DNA of 64,000 bases from Formosa undariae (GTDB lineage: Bacteria; Bacteroidota; Bacteroidia; Flavobacteriales; Flavobacteriaceae): assembly GCF_042427615.1 (NCBI RefSeq), contig NZ_JBHMEZ010000001.1, forward strand, positions 496,001 to 560,000, read 5' to 3'. Shown in pieces: positions 1-9,980 of the stretch; position 1 is the stretch's first letter; each line of letters begins with the position of its first letter. A program made the translations under genes and the position numbers. A model generated the notes under the pieces. It was given only the letters and a program-made list of their open reading frames with translations, searched no databases and was not told the origin of the DNA.

Positions 1-465
1 CGGCTTATCTAAGACAAATGTCGTATCTCCAATAGTCACTTGCTTTTCTTGCATCGCTTCTAATAATGCAGATTGTACTTTCGCTGGTGCTCTGTTAATC
101 TCATCTGCTAATACGAAGTTTGCGAAAATTGGCCCCTTCTTAATAGAAAAATCATTTTCTTTAATATTATAAATCAAAGTACCAACAACATCGGCAGGTA
201 ATAAATCTGGAGTAAACTGTATACGACTAAAACTACCAGCGATAGCCTTAGACAAGGTATTAATCGCAAGTGTTTTTGCTAATCCAGGAACCCCTTCTAA
301 AAGAATATGTCCTTGACCTAATAACCCGATAAGCAAACGCTCTACCATGTGTTTTTGCCCAACGATTACTTTATTCATTTCTAAAGTAAGTAAATCTACA
401 AAAGCACTTTCTCTCTCTATCTTTTCATTGATAGATTTAATATCAACCGTACTGGTACTATCCAT
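1..465 (-). CDS. MoxR-family AAA+ ATPase, C-terminus beyond window
   Basis: Partial gene, 155 codons visible, running off the left edge. It starts at the ATG at 463-465. MoxR ATPases act as chaperone-like remodelling enzymes, often encoded beside DUF58 and von Willebrand factor A proteins; those partners would lie outside the window. The visible part has a Walker A motif (GVPGLAKT, about residues 58-65), a Walker B motif with ADEINRAPAKVQSALLEAM, and the sensor region following it. The AAA_3-type arrangement and the ADEINRAP motif are characteristic of MoxR. The substrate cannot be inferred. The family call is secure. Confidence 0.9.
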   Translation of the reverse strand, partial: MDSTSTVDIKSINEKIERESAFVDLLTLEMNKVIVGQKHMVERLLIGLLGQGHILLEGVPGLAKTLAINTLSKAIAGSFSRIQFTPDLLPADVVGTLIYNIKENDFSIKKGPIFANFVLADEINRAPAKVQSALLEAMQEKQVTIGDTTFVLDKP

Positions 466-706
466 ATTTTATGTTTTAAAAACTAAATTTTAGTCAGTAA
501 TTTAATGACACGCAAATTGTTAAAATTTTCCGTGTTTCGCTGTTAATAATTGGTTAAAAATTAAACATTATACAATAATTAAGATTTTAGGTGACAAAAA
601 CTAATCTTCTGGATTTAAAATATTGCTATTTACACAAATAATAATCTTATCCTTCTTTTTATTAAAGTCTATTAAGTATTTTTATAGTTGAATTATTACA
701 CCTAAG

Positions 707-1459
707 ATGAAGACTAAAATAGCATTAATAACTGGAGCTACAAGCGGTATCGGACGATCTACAGCCCATGAATTCGCCAAACATAATATAAAACTAGTAT
801 TATGCGGCAGAAGACAAGACCGATTAGACATTATAAAAAAAGCACTCGAAAAAGACACCGATGTCCATACTTTAAATTTTGATGTTAGAGATAAAAAAGC
901 CACCATCGAAGCCATTAATTCACTACCGGAAGAGTTTTCTGAAATTGACATCTTAATAAATAATGCAGGAAATGCTCATGGTTTAGATCCTATCGAAACT
1001 GGAGACACAGAAGATTGGGACGCGATGATGGATATAAACGTAAAAGGCCTGCTCTATGTAAGCAATATGATTATCCCTAAAATGACGGCGCGTAAATCAG
1101 GACATATTATAAACATAGGCTCGTCTGCGGGGAAAGAAGTTTACCCTAAAGGAAATGTGTACTGTGCAAGCAAACATGCTGTTCTAGCCATTACAGAAGG
1201 TATGCGAATAGACTTAAATCCTTACGGTATAAAAGTAGGTGCGGTAAACCCTGGTTTAGTTGAAACCGAATTTTCTAAAGTCCGCTTTAAAGGGGACCCA
1301 ATTGCCAACTCTGTTTACAAGGGCTTTCAAGCTTTACAACCACAAGACATTGCAGAAATTATATACTTTGTAATTAGCAGACCATACCACGTTAATATCG
1401 CAGATTTACTCGTTTTCCCTACAGCTCAGGCCAATTCAACCATTGTAAAAAAGGATTAA
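707..1459 (+). CDS. SDR-family NAD(P)-dependent oxidoreductase (YdfG-like)
   Basis: A 250-residue classical short-chain dehydrogenase/reductase. It has the cofactor-binding TGATSGIGR motif at residues 9-17, the NNAG motif at about 85-88, the catalytic serine at 139/140 and the Y152-x3-K156 pair. Length and motif spacing match the YdfG-type 3-hydroxy acid or serine dehydrogenases, which use NADP, but the substrate cannot be read from sequence. It is followed after 1 base by the AlbA-type gene, so the two are probably co-transcribed. The start ATG at 707 sits just upstream of the Rossmann strand, as expected. Confidence 0.88.
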   Translation: MKTKIALITGATSGIGRSTAHEFAKHNIKLVLCGRRQDRLDIIKKALEKDTDVHTLNFDVRDKKATIEAINSLPEEFSEIDILINNAGNAHGLDPIETGDTEDWDAMMDINVKGLLYVSNMIIPKMTARKSGHIINIGSSAGKEVYPKGNVYCASKHAVLAITEGMRIDLNPYGIKVGAVNPGLVETEFSKVRFKGDPIANSVYKGFQALQPQDIAEIIYFVISRPYHVNIADLLVFPTAQANSTIVKKD

Positions 1460-1460
1460 T

Positions 1461-2594
1461 ATGATTAATAAGCGACTTCTTATTAAAAACTTATTGGCAC
1501 ACAATGATGAAAATAGTTTTTACGATAAAAAGCGCAAGATTAATATTAGCGAAAAAGAAGGTAAAGCAAAATTCTTAAAACATGTTTGCGCGTTATCGAA
1601 CAGCAATCCTAAAAATAACTCTTTTATCGTAATTGGAGTTGAAGATGATGACAACGAAATTATAGGTGTCGATTTTTTCGACGACAGTAAAATTCAGAAT
1701 TTAATAAATGCTTATCTAACAAATCCTCCAATTGTACAATACGAGAATATTCCATTTCCGCATTTGCCAAACCATAAAGTTGTTGGATTAGTAACTATTC
1801 GCTCAAATAATAAAATCACTTCCCTTCGTAAGAATATTTGGAAATATTATGGTGGCGCTGTCTTTTTTAGAGATGGTAGTATAAGCATGCCGAAAGCTTT
1901 CGATATAGAACTAAAAGATGTGAATTCTAAAATTGTTGAAGCCATAGAAAATCATGCTCAAAACAATATAGAATACACCTTAAATGGGGTTTTCGACTTT
2001 ATGAATTCTAGAAAAGACTATCATCCAGAATACCTTGTCTTTAAAGAGTATTTTGTGGTGTGCTGGGCAGGACAACGTAAAACAGTAAAAGATAACACGT
2101 ATTACTCCAGAGTAGACATCGAGCTTATAAATGAACAGGTTAGACTATTCTTTTCCACTTTAGATGAAGTTTCCATTACTATAACCGAAGACTCTTTTAG
2201 CATTGTTGAATATGTTCATTTAGGACTTCAAAAATCCTATAATTACTATCCGCTAGAGGAAACCGTAATACGTTTTAAAGATAATGCGAGCTACCATATA
2301 GACACAAAATTATTGTTCGATCCACCACAATATAACCAAAAAGTGTTGCATCATATTTACAACACTAATAATAGCATTCTTAATAAATTAAAAAAAGGGT
2401 TAGTGCTTAATTCATCAGAAAAACAAGATATTAAAAACCTTCCTGCAACGTATTTATTAAGTTACCTAAATAATTTCCCAGAAGCGCTCCTTAAATTAGA
2501 GGAAGCCAAACCTTATCTTAAATCTTATAATCTAGAAGTCTATCTTTCTTATAAAGAAACCATGCGTATATTAAGAAAAGTAAAATATAATTAA
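1461..2594 (+). CDS. AlbA_2/Schlafen-type putative nucleic-acid-binding protein
   Basis: A 377-residue protein. Residues about 28-140 resemble the AlbA_2 domain (divergent AAA-4/Schlafen-like), which often starts helix-turn-helix regulators: a conserved acidic segment, a hydrophobic SFIVIGVEDD strand and a GVDFFDDSKIQ segment. The rest (150-377) is unrecognised and has no obvious helix-turn-helix, so it may not be a transcription factor. It starts 1 base after the SDR stop codon, implying translational coupling. No terminator hairpin is evident after it. The domain assignment is moderately sure; the role is unknown. Confidence 0.65.
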   Translation: MINKRLLIKNLLAHNDENSFYDKKRKINISEKEGKAKFLKHVCALSNSNPKNNSFIVIGVEDDDNEIIGVDFFDDSKIQNLINAYLTNPPIVQYENIPFPHLPNHKVVGLVTIRSNNKITSLRKNIWKYYGGAVFFRDGSISMPKAFDIELKDVNSKIVEAIENHAQNNIEYTLNGVFDFMNSRKDYHPEYLVFKEYFVVCWAGQRKTVKDNTYYSRVDIELINEQVRLFFSTLDEVSITITEDSFSIVEYVHLGLQKSYNYYPLEETVIRFKDNASYHIDTKLLFDPPQYNQKVLHHIYNTNNSILNKLKKGLVLNSSEKQDIKNLPATYLLSYLNNFPEALLKLEEAKPYLKSYNLEVYLSYKETMRILRKVKYN

Positions 2595-2700
2595 TAACAT
2601 CGCTTATTCTAATACCGAGCAACATTAAAATAAAGTCTTTACTCAACCTTAAAATATAGCTTAAACTAAATTGACTAATCAGCAATCATAAAAGTGCATG

Positions 2701-4257
2701 CTATAATTCGAACTTAATACCCTGAGCTAACGGTAAATTTGTTGTGTAATTTATAGTATTTGTTTGTCTACGCATATACACTTTCCAAGCATCAGACCCT
2801 GATTCTCGTCCGCCACCTGTTTCTTTTTCGCCTCCAAAAGCACCTCCAATTTCTGCTCCCGAGGTTCCTATATTTACATTAGCAATCCCACAATCCGATC
2901 CGTTTACAGACAAGAATTGCTCTGCTTCTCTTAGATTATTTGTCATAATAGCCGAAGACAATCCTTGAGCGACATTATTCTGTATATGTAAAGCATTTTC
3001 TACATCGCCAGAGTATTTCAACAAATATAATATAGGCGCAAAGGTTTCGTGTTGCACGATACTGTATTCTGGTTTCACTTCTGCAATTGCTGGCTTTACA
3101 TAACAGCCGCTTTTATAATTTTCACCCACTAATACACCGCCCTCAATAAGAATTTTACCACCTTGATTTTCGACCTCGACCAGAGCATTTTGATACATCT
3201 TCACTGCATCTTGATCGATAAGTGGTCCAACATGATTCGTTTCATCTAAAGGATTCCCGATCTTTAGTTGACTATACGCTTTAACCAAAGCATCTTTAAC
3301 TTTATCGTACATACTATCATGAATAATTAATCGTCGCGTCGAAGTACAGCGTTGTCCGCACGTCCCGACAGCTCCAAAAACGGCTCCAATAATTGTCATT
3401 TTTATATCCGCATCTGGCGTCACAATAATCGCATTATTTCCACCTAATTCTAGAAGGGATTTCCCCAGACGTGCTGCCACATCTTGAGCCACGATTTTAC
3501 CCATTCGTGTAGAACCGGTTGCCGAAATTAAAGGCACTCGCGTGTCTTTGGTTAATAAGCTACCAACATGCTGATCACCATTTATTAAATTAGAAATACC
3601 TTCTGGAAGATTGTTTGCCTCGAAAACTTCTGCTGCAATATTCTGACAAGCGATACCTGTTAACGGTGTTTTCTCACTAGGTTTCCAGATACAAACATCT
3701 CCACAAACCCAAGCCAAAGTTGCATTCCATGCCCAAACTGCAACTGGAAAGTTGAATGCAGAAATAATTCCTACGATGCCTAGTGGATGATATTGCTCGT
3801 ACATTCGGTGTCCTGGACGTTCAGAATGCATCGTTAAACCGTAAAGTTGTCTTGAGAGTCCAACAGCAAAATCGCAAATATCAATCATTTCCTGAACCTC
3901 ACCCAAACCTTCCTGATAACTTTTACCCATTTCGTAAGATACAAGCAGACCTAAAGCCTCCTTTTTCTGACGTAATTTATCACCAAACTGACGTACAATT
4001 TCACCACGTAATGGCGCAGGCGTATTTCGCCAAGTCTTAAATGCGACCTGAGCAGATTCCACTACTTTTTCGTAATCTTCTTGTGTAGAAATTTTTACCG
4101 AACCTATAAGTTCGCCGTCAACGGGAGAAAAACTTTTAATGAAGGCTGCACTACTAGAAAATTGACTTTTACCGGTAGATGTTCCTTCATTTATATCTTT
4201 TATTCCTAGTTCTTCTAGAACTTTTTTAATTCCGAATGTATCTGAAAGTGATTTCAT
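2701..4257 (-). CDS. ALDH7-type aldehyde dehydrogenase (probable alpha-aminoadipate semialdehyde / piperideine-6-carboxylate dehydrogenase)
   Basis: A 518-residue NAD(P)-dependent aldehyde dehydrogenase. The catalytic residues are visible: N169 (SAFNFPV), general base E270 (LLELGGNN) and nucleophile C304 (GQRCTSTRRL). The LELGGNNAIIV and GQRCT-TRRL motifs, together with the C-terminal GSDAWKVYMRRQT, are typical of the ALDH7/antiquitin group, which oxidises alpha-aminoadipate semialdehyde in lysine degradation. The gene stands alone with no lysine-pathway neighbours, so the substrate is a family-based inference. The 177-base leader upstream of the start (to 4434) shows no other gene. Confidence 0.85.
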   Translation of the reverse strand: MKSLSDTFGIKKVLEELGIKDINEGTSTGKSQFSSSAAFIKSFSPVDGELIGSVKISTQEDYEKVVESAQVAFKTWRNTPAPLRGEIVRQFGDKLRQKKEALGLLVSYEMGKSYQEGLGEVQEMIDICDFAVGLSRQLYGLTMHSERPGHRMYEQYHPLGIVGIISAFNFPVAVWAWNATLAWVCGDVCIWKPSEKTPLTGIACQNIAAEVFEANNLPEGISNLINGDQHVGSLLTKDTRVPLISATGSTRMGKIVAQDVAARLGKSLLELGGNNAIIVTPDADIKMTIIGAVFGAVGTCGQRCTSTRRLIIHDSMYDKVKDALVKAYSQLKIGNPLDETNHVGPLIDQDAVKMYQNALVEVENQGGKILIEGGVLVGENYKSGCYVKPAIAEVKPEYSIVQHETFAPILYLLKYSGDVENALHIQNNVAQGLSSAIMTNNLREAEQFLSVNGSDCGIANVNIGTSGAEIGGAFGGEKETGGGRESGSDAWKVYMRRQTNTINYTTNLPLAQGIKFEL

Positions 4258-4434
4258 TTTTCCTGATTTTACAATTTAACCGACCTATTATCACTAATAT
4301 ACCAATTTTAAATTGCTTTAATTCAGTTTATAATTATAAATAAAACCTAGAACATTCACCTTATCTAAATCATTATGAAACAGATAAGCTAACAGATTAA
4401 CATTTTGAAGACGTGAGATAAATTGAAATAAAAT

Positions 4435-4986
4435 TTATCGTAACATAAAGCCTTTTGCAGCCCACCACGGACGAATTTCGATCTCTAATCGACCTGCTTT
4501 CACCATCGGATCTGCATTTGCTAAACTATCTGCCATTTTAAGTGTTGGCACATTATAAATTGTAACTCCTCTAACATTGCCCTGATCTCCAAACGGACCA
4601 GAAATATCTGTATATCCCAACTTGTACAATCGACTAAAATATTCCATATGTGCTTGCTGCAAATCCTGAGCTTCTTCTTCGTTTTGAATTCTTATAGCCC
4701 CAGATTTTAAGAAAGCCATAAAATATTGTTGCATTAAAATCGTGTCTTTAGTTTCTTCATCAACAAAATCGTAAGTTTCGAAACCTTTGGCTGCCAACGC
4801 TGCTTTAATTTCTGCATAACTTTTAGGTGCAGTATCGACTTCATCTAACACATCTAAACTATCTAATTTAGAAACTACATCTAAAGAATCAACAGGAATA
4901 ACAGTAGTATCTAGAGGCTCTTGCTTTGCCTCATTTTTACAGCTTACCATTATGATAACGCTAAATATTACAATAAGATATTTCAT
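4435..4986 (-). CDS. YciI-like domain lipoprotein
   Basis: A 183-residue predicted lipoprotein. It starts with a short hydrophobic signal and a lipobox ending at Cys (MVSC, about residue 16). An acidic, Asp/Ser/Leu-rich linker follows. The C-terminal half contains the YciI-type pattern (GPFGDQGNVRGVTIYNV...ADPMVKAGRLEIEIRPWW), a ferredoxin-like fold of unknown enzymatic role. I chose the ATG at 4984-4986 because it overlaps the stop codon of the CYTH gene (TAATG), a typical coupled junction. An in-frame TTG three codons upstream is possible but less likely. It is the last gene of a three-gene minus-strand unit. Confidence 0.7.
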   Translation of the reverse strand: MKYLIVIFSVIIMVSCKNEAKQEPLDTTVIPVDSLDVVSKLDSLDVLDEVDTAPKSYAEIKAALAAKGFETYDFVDEETKDTILMQQYFMAFLKSGAIRIQNEEEAQDLQQAHMEYFSRLYKLGYTDISGPFGDQGNVRGVTIYNVPTLKMADSLANADPMVKAGRLEIEIRPWWAAKGFMLR

Positions 4987-5456
4987 TATTTCCAAGTTTT
5001 ATAAGGTTGTTTACTGAGTTGTGAGTTATAATATTTAACCTCTCCGGTGACTTCTTTTCCTAGCCAAAGTGGTTTAGAGATAATTTCTGTAGGATGGCTT
5101 AATTCGACTTCGGCAACTACCAATCCCGCATTATCACCAAAAAATTCATCGACTTCAAAAATATGTTGATTCATTCTGATTTCATAACGAATTTTATCAA
5201 TCACACCATCTTCACACAATTTTAAAAGCACTTCTGCATCGGATTTATCAATAGATTTTTCCCATTCGAAACGTTCTAATCCATCTTCAGTAGACTGTCC
5301 TTTTACAGTTAAAAATCCGTCATCACCTTTTAAACGAACACGAACAGTACGCGCTTTATCTGTATTTAAAAATCCTTGGATTATCTTGGTTTGCTTAAAG
5401 GCTTCGGATTTAAAAACATCAGACTCCACTAAAAATTTACGCTCTATTTCTATCAT
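4986..5456 (-). CDS. CYTH-domain (triphosphate tunnel) protein
   Basis: A 156-residue protein beginning MIEIERKFLV, which carries the N-terminal ExExK signature of CYTH/triphosphate tunnel metalloenzymes. Charged residues alternate through the chain (TVRVRLKGDDGFLTVKG; ERFEWEKSI; AEVELSHPTE), as expected for the eight-strand tunnel that binds triphosphates and divalent metal. Bacterial short CYTH proteins usually hydrolyse inorganic triphosphate (tripolyphosphatase); adenylate cyclase activity is restricted to a subset. The start overlaps the end of the upstream oxidoreductase gene by 20 bases and the stop overlaps the next ATG. Confidence 0.85.
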   Translation of the reverse strand: MIEIERKFLVESDVFKSEAFKQTKIIQGFLNTDKARTVRVRLKGDDGFLTVKGQSTEDGLERFEWEKSIDKSDAEVLLKLCEDGVIDKIRYEIRMNQHIFEVDEFFGDNAGLVVAEVELSHPTEIISKPLWLGKEVTGEVKYYNSQLSKQPYKTWK

Positions 5457-6114
5457 ATTTAATTGCTATCTCTTTTATTTCTTTCGAAGGGATACACTGT
5501 AATTTATAAGTGTTTTCCGCCAACCAAAGCATCGCCAACGCTATCGATTTAGACTCTATTGGCTTATAATTCTTAAGTTTACCAATAAAAAATGGAGCGG
5601 TTATTCTCATAACTATTTTACCGATATACTCTCCCAATCTAAACTCTTCTCTGCCACCTGTAATTAATGATGGCTGAAGCATATACGTGTTTTCAATGTT
5701 TAAAGATAACACAACAGCTTCCATTTCCCCTTTAGTTCGGTTATAAAAAACGTTACTTTTAGCATCTGCACCTAAAGCTGAAATACATATAAAACGATTT
5801 ATACTATTTTGAACACATAAATTGGCTGCAGCCACAGGAATCCCATAATCTACCTTATGATATATTGTTTTATCTGGGGTTTTAGATTTTGTAGTTCCAA
5901 TGCAACAGAACACAACATCTGCTTTAAATAATGTTTTATAACTCTCCAAATCGAAAAGATCGATAAGATATTCTGTAATCTTAGCATGCTGAATGCCACA
6001 AGTCGACCTACTAAAAAGCACAATACGACTATAGTCACTATTAGTTAGTAGCGATTTTACTAAATGACTACCAGTTAATCCCGTTGCTCCTAATACAATA
6101 GCTGTTTTCCCCAT
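5437..6114 (-). CDS. NAD(P)-binding oxidoreductase, TIP30/HTATIP2-like atypical SDR
   Basis: A 225-residue Rossmann-fold protein with an N-terminal GATGLTG nucleotide motif (residues 9-15). It has a TIP30-like middle section: the CIGTTKSK segment followed by a YNRTK active-site-type motif. This pattern fits the atypical SDRs related to HTATIP2 and YwnB. No substrate is known for the bacterial members. It is the first gene of the minus-strand unit with the CYTH and YciI lipoprotein genes and is divergent from dinB, with 91 bases between the starts. Confidence 0.78.
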   Translation of the reverse strand: MGKTAIVLGATGLTGSHLVKSLLTNSDYSRIVLFSRSTCGIQHAKITEYLIDLFDLESYKTLFKADVVFCCIGTTKSKTPDKTIYHKVDYGIPVAAANLCVQNSINRFICISALGADAKSNVFYNRTKGEMEAVVLSLNIENTYMLQPSLITGGREEFRLGEYIGKIVMRITAPFFIGKLKNYKPIESKSIALAMLWLAENTYKLQCIPSKEIKEIAIKYDRNRA

Positions 6115-6143
6115 AAGTTTGAATTTACTGTTATAAAGTTATT

Positions 6144-6151
6144 TAAATTTG
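6144..6151 (+). promoter_or_regulatory. Candidate -7 box for dinB
   Basis: TAAATTTG matches the Bacteroidota -7 consensus TAnnTTTG. A TTG lies 22 bases upstream, a little further than the usual 19. It is 54 bases before the dinB ATG, in the region divergent to the oxidoreductase gene. No SOS-type palindrome was identified. Confidence 0.4.
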
Positions 6152-6205
6152 TGTGATAGTATACAAAACACATCACAAAAAACAATAGTATTACTGTACT
6201 AAATA

Positions 6206-7306
6206 ATGGAGTCAAATTTTCCGATAAGAAAAATAATTCATGTAGATATGGATGCGTTTTACGCGTCTGTAGAACAAATGGATTTTCCTGAACTTAAAGG
6301 AAAGCCAATTGCCGTTGGTGGTAGCGAAAAACGAGGCGTTGTGAGTGCCGCAAGTTACGAAGCACGAACTTTTGGCGTTAAAAGCGCCATGAGTGGTATA
6401 CAAGCTAAGCGTAATTGTCCGGAATTAATTTTTGTAAATCCCAGATTTGATCGCTATAAAGAAATCTCTAAGCAAATTAGAAAGATATTTTTCGATTATA
6501 CCGATTTAGTTGAACCCCTTTCTCTAGATGAAGCGTATCTAGATGTTACCATTAATAAAAAAGGAAATCCAAGCGCTTCCCTTATTGCTGAAGAAATTAG
6601 AGGTCGTATTTTAAAAGAAGTGGGATTAACGGCTTCTGCAGGAATCTCCATTAATAAATTTATTGCCAAAATTGCCAGCGATTACAACAAGCCCAACGGA
6701 CAAAAAACGGTTAATCCAGAAGATGTTTTACCGTTTCTAGAGGATTTAGATATTAGAAAATTTTATGGCGTAGGAAAAGTGACTGCAGAAAAAATGTATC
6801 AGTTAGGTATTTATACAGGAACAGATTTAAAATTAAAATCTATTGACTATTTAGAATCACATTTTGGAAAATCGGGTGCCTATTATTATCATGTGGTACG
6901 CGGAATTCATACTAGCGAGGTTAAACCTAATCGCATTAGAAAATCGCTTGCCGCCGAACGCACGTTTAGCGAAAATTTATCGAGCGAAATATTCATGTTG
7001 GAAAAATTAGTTCACATCTCCGAGGAAGTTTCTAAACGCCTAAAAACAAATAAAGTCGCCGGAAAAACTGTAACCCTAAAAATTAAGTATAGCGATTTCA
7101 CGCTACAAACGCGAAGTAAATCGTTGCATTATTTTATTAGTGATGCAGACTTAATTATGGATACTGTAAAATCATTACTTATTCAAGAAGAATTAACCAA
7201 TTCAGTCCGTTTATTAGGTATCTCAATTTCTAATTTAAACACCGACAAAACAGGTAAGAAACCCGAAGATAAAAGCATAAGCATGCAATTACAGTTTCGC
7301 TTTTAG
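6206..7306 (+). CDS. dinB: DNA polymerase IV (Y-family translesion polymerase)
   Basis: A 366-residue Y-family polymerase. Catalytic metal ligands are visible as D14 (HVDMDAFYAS) and D108-E109 (SLDEAYLDV). Helix-hairpin-helix-type thumb segments (YGVGKVTAEKM) follow, and the little-finger domain occupies about 240-345. The C-terminal MQLQFRF resembles the QL-x-x-F beta-clamp-binding peptide. It copies past damaged bases without proofreading and is normally induced by DNA damage. Length is normal. The gene stands alone and is followed by 226 bases without a gene. Confidence 0.95.
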   Translation: MESNFPIRKIIHVDMDAFYASVEQMDFPELKGKPIAVGGSEKRGVVSAASYEARTFGVKSAMSGIQAKRNCPELIFVNPRFDRYKEISKQIRKIFFDYTDLVEPLSLDEAYLDVTINKKGNPSASLIAEEIRGRILKEVGLTASAGISINKFIAKIASDYNKPNGQKTVNPEDVLPFLEDLDIRKFYGVGKVTAEKMYQLGIYTGTDLKLKSIDYLESHFGKSGAYYYHVVRGIHTSEVKPNRIRKSLAAERTFSENLSSEIFMLEKLVHISEEVSKRLKTNKVAGKTVTLKIKYSDFTLQTRSKSLHYFISDADLIMDTVKSLLIQEELTNSVRLLGISISNLNTDKTGKKPEDKSISMQLQFRF

Positions 7307-7485
7307 TGACCATACAATTTATCTTCAAATTCATATAATTAGAGTTAAAGCCACATCTTCAAATTAGCTATTATCAAACATTGTCATTATAAATTACATA
7401 TTTAGCAATTTAGAATGATTTTAATTTAAAAAAATATATCAAATACATAGAGAATTAAAAATATCCTCAATTCTGTTATTTTTAT

Positions 7486-7515
7486 TTGTACTAAGTCTAA
7501 ATAAAGTTAATTTTG
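7486..7515 (+). promoter_or_regulatory. Promoter of the TonB receptor operon
   Basis: A textbook Bacteroidota promoter: TTG at 7486-7488 and TAATTTTG at 7508-7515, separated by exactly 19 bases. The ATG is 17 bases after the -7 box, so the leader is only about 10-12 nucleotides. No Fur-type palindrome was recognised beside it. Confidence 0.7.
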
Positions 7516-7532
7516 CCTTAAATTTTAGACTA

Positions 7533-9956
7533 ATGACCTCAAAAAAGGGCCACCTTACTTTTTTACTTTTATTATTAAGTTGTTTTGCCTTCGCACAACA
7601 AGGAACATTAAAAGGAAATGTTATTTTCGATACTAACGAACCTGTTCTTGGCGCACATATTGTTTTAACAGGAAACAATCTTAGTAAAGAAACCTCTACA
7701 GGCATTGATGGTGATTATAGTTTTAAGAATGTTCCTTTTGGCACCTATAATATTCAAATGAATTCTTTAAATGCCAATTCACTTACTATAGAAGTGGTAC
7801 ATAATTCGTCTAAAGATATTCACAATACTGTTATTCAATTTTCAGAATACCAGGATTTAGCAGAAATCTTAGTAAAATCTAAAACAACCAAGGAAAAAAT
7901 TGAAGATCAAGGTTTTTCGGTTAACGTTATAGAAACCAAAGAAGCTGGCCTTCGAAACATACAAACAAACGAATTATTAAAAACTAGTGTTGGAGTAAAC
8001 ATTCGTCAGAATGGTGGTTTGGGTTCCGATGTACAGTATAGTTTAAATGGATTGTCCGGAAGTGCTGTTCGTATTTTTATCGATGGTATTCCTATTTCTG
8101 TATACGGATCTTCTTTTAGTTTAAACAGCCTGCCTCCATCTATGATTAAACGTATCGAGGTTTACAAAGGTGTTGTTCCTGGTTATTTAGCAGATGATGC
8201 TTTAGGAGGTGCTATAAATATCGTTCTTCATAATAATGCAAAGAATAATTTTAATGCTTCTGTTTCCTATGGTTCATTCAATACGTTACAAACAAGCGTA
8301 AATGGACTATATCGTTTTGAAGAATCTGGTCTTACAGTAAAAGCCTCTGGATTTTATAATTATTCAGATAATGATTATAAAGTTTCAGGTAGAAGCATTG
8401 TAGAAACTGGATTAGGAGGCGCACAAACCCCAATTACAGCGAGACGATTTAACGATGCTTATAAATCTATTGGCGGAATGGCTCAAGTAGGTTTTACTGA
8501 TGTAAAGTGGGCAGATCAATTTTTTGTAGGATTAACAGGTTCCGACGACTACAAAGAAGTACAACATGGTGCATTTATGACGATCACACCTTATAAAGAC
8601 AGGTTTCTGGAATCGGATGCCATGTTAGGTAATTTAACGTACCAAAAGAAAGATCTTTTCACAAAAGGACTTGATGTAAATGTACACGGACTGTATGGTA
8701 CACGAAACCGTATTGTAAACGATACGCTTGCTGCCGCTTATAGCTGGACGGGAGACAGAGCTATAAACTTTGAAGGTGAAGAATTCGAATACACTTGGAG
8801 ATCGCAACAAGAAGGTGGACCAACTTTGGCCGAAATAAACAGAACCGTAGCCTCTGTGAGAGCAGGCATTTCGTATGAAATTAATGATAATCACAAAGTA
8901 TTATTAAATCATTTTTACAGCGGTATTGATAGAGAAGATAGTGATGCTTTACAATCTGTGTTGCAAAACACATTTAAAGGCACTAGAGATTTAAATAAAA
9001 ACATTTTCTCTTTAACCTATGAGTTTAATGCTTTTGACGACAAATTAAAAGCAAATGTATTTGGAAAATACTATCAACAAAAAACAACATACATCGATCC
9101 TGCAATAGGAACAGATGCGAATGGAAATCAACAATTAGTAGATGAAGTTACAGAAAGTGATAATACAGATACGGGATATGGTTTTGCACTTTCTTATGTG
9201 ATTGTTCCAAATATTACCTTAATAACTTCTGCAGAGAAAGCCGTGCGTTTACCAGATGAAACTGAAGTATTTGGAAACGATGGAGATAATGTTATAGCAA
9301 ACCCTAGCATAAAACCAGAACGAAGTAACAACTTTAATTTAGGATTTAGATTTGGAGATTTTAATATTGAAAAGCACAACTTTTCTATTTCAACAAATGT
9401 GTTTCTGAGAGATATTAAAGATAGAATTGGTTTACCTATTGTTTCGTCATTAAACATTGATGATGAAACTATACTTTATGAAAATCAAGGAAGCGGATCG
9501 TCTAAAGGAATTGAAGCACAATTGAACTACACCTACAATAATAATTTTGGACTGAACTTTAATGTCTCGCGTTTCGAATTAAAGGTTGAAAATAATGGTG
9601 TAGAAATAGACGTTCCAAACACACCGTTCTTCACTATGAATGGAGGCTTACGTTACTCATTTAAAGATTTAATTCTGAAAAAATCACAATTAAATATATT
9701 CTACAACATTTACTTTACAGATACATTTTCATACCTAAACATTGAAGGATCAAATAATACAGGAGCCGATTTTTTTGATGTTCCACAGCAATTAGCACAA
9801 GATTTTGGACTTAGCTACGCATTTCCAAATAATAAATTTGTGATGAGCTTCGACATTAAAAATATATTCGACAAACCTGTTTACGATAATTTATCTGTAC
9901 AAAAACCAGGTAGAGCCTTTTACTTAAAACTAAATTATTCAATAAATAAATTTTAA
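7533..9956 (+). CDS. TonB-dependent outer-membrane receptor (XusA-like, probable siderophore/iron complex receptor)
   Basis: An 807-residue receptor. A signal peptide (about 1-22, ending CFAFAQQ) is followed by a carboxypeptidase-like regulatory domain (about 24-100). The plug domain (about 110-235) contains DVQYSLNGLSG, VRIFIDGIP and IKRIEVYKGVVPG. A long beta-barrel ends in the aromatic-rich YLKLNYSINKF. These are hallmarks of FeoB-independent TonB-driven import across the outer membrane. The gene directly downstream encodes a DUF4374 lipoprotein, the pairing known from the Bacteroides XusA/XusB xenosiderophore system, which suggests iron-siderophore rather than glycan uptake. The ligand is inferred, not seen. 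A SusD homologue is absent, which also argues against a polysaccharide locus. Confidence 0.88.
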   Translation: MTSKKGHLTFLLLLLSCFAFAQQGTLKGNVIFDTNEPVLGAHIVLTGNNLSKETSTGIDGDYSFKNVPFGTYNIQMNSLNANSLTIEVVHNSSKDIHNTVIQFSEYQDLAEILVKSKTTKEKIEDQGFSVNVIETKEAGLRNIQTNELLKTSVGVNIRQNGGLGSDVQYSLNGLSGSAVRIFIDGIPISVYGSSFSLNSLPPSMIKRIEVYKGVVPGYLADDALGGAINIVLHNNAKNNFNASVSYGSFNTLQTSVNGLYRFEESGLTVKASGFYNYSDNDYKVSGRSIVETGLGGAQTPITARRFNDAYKSIGGMAQVGFTDVKWADQFFVGLTGSDDYKEVQHGAFMTITPYKDRFLESDAMLGNLTYQKKDLFTKGLDVNVHGLYGTRNRIVNDTLAAAYSWTGDRAINFEGEEFEYTWRSQQEGGPTLAEINRTVASVRAGISYEINDNHKVLLNHFYSGIDREDSDALQSVLQNTFKGTRDLNKNIFSLTYEFNAFDDKLKANVFGKYYQQKTTYIDPAIGTDANGNQQLVDEVTESDNTDTGYGFALSYVIVPNITLITSAEKAVRLPDETEVFGNDGDNVIANPSIKPERSNNFNLGFRFGDFNIEKHNFSISTNVFLRDIKDRIGLPIVSSLNIDDETILYENQGSGSSKGIEAQLNYTYNNNFGLNFNVSRFELKVENNGVEIDVPNTPFFTMNGGLRYSFKDLILKKSQLNIFYNIYFTDTFSYLNIEGSNNTGADFFDVPQQLAQDFGLSYAFPNNKFVMSFDIKNIFDKPVYDNLSVQKPGRAFYLKLNYSINKF

Positions 9957-9980
9957 TTATAAATTATAAATATTCACAAT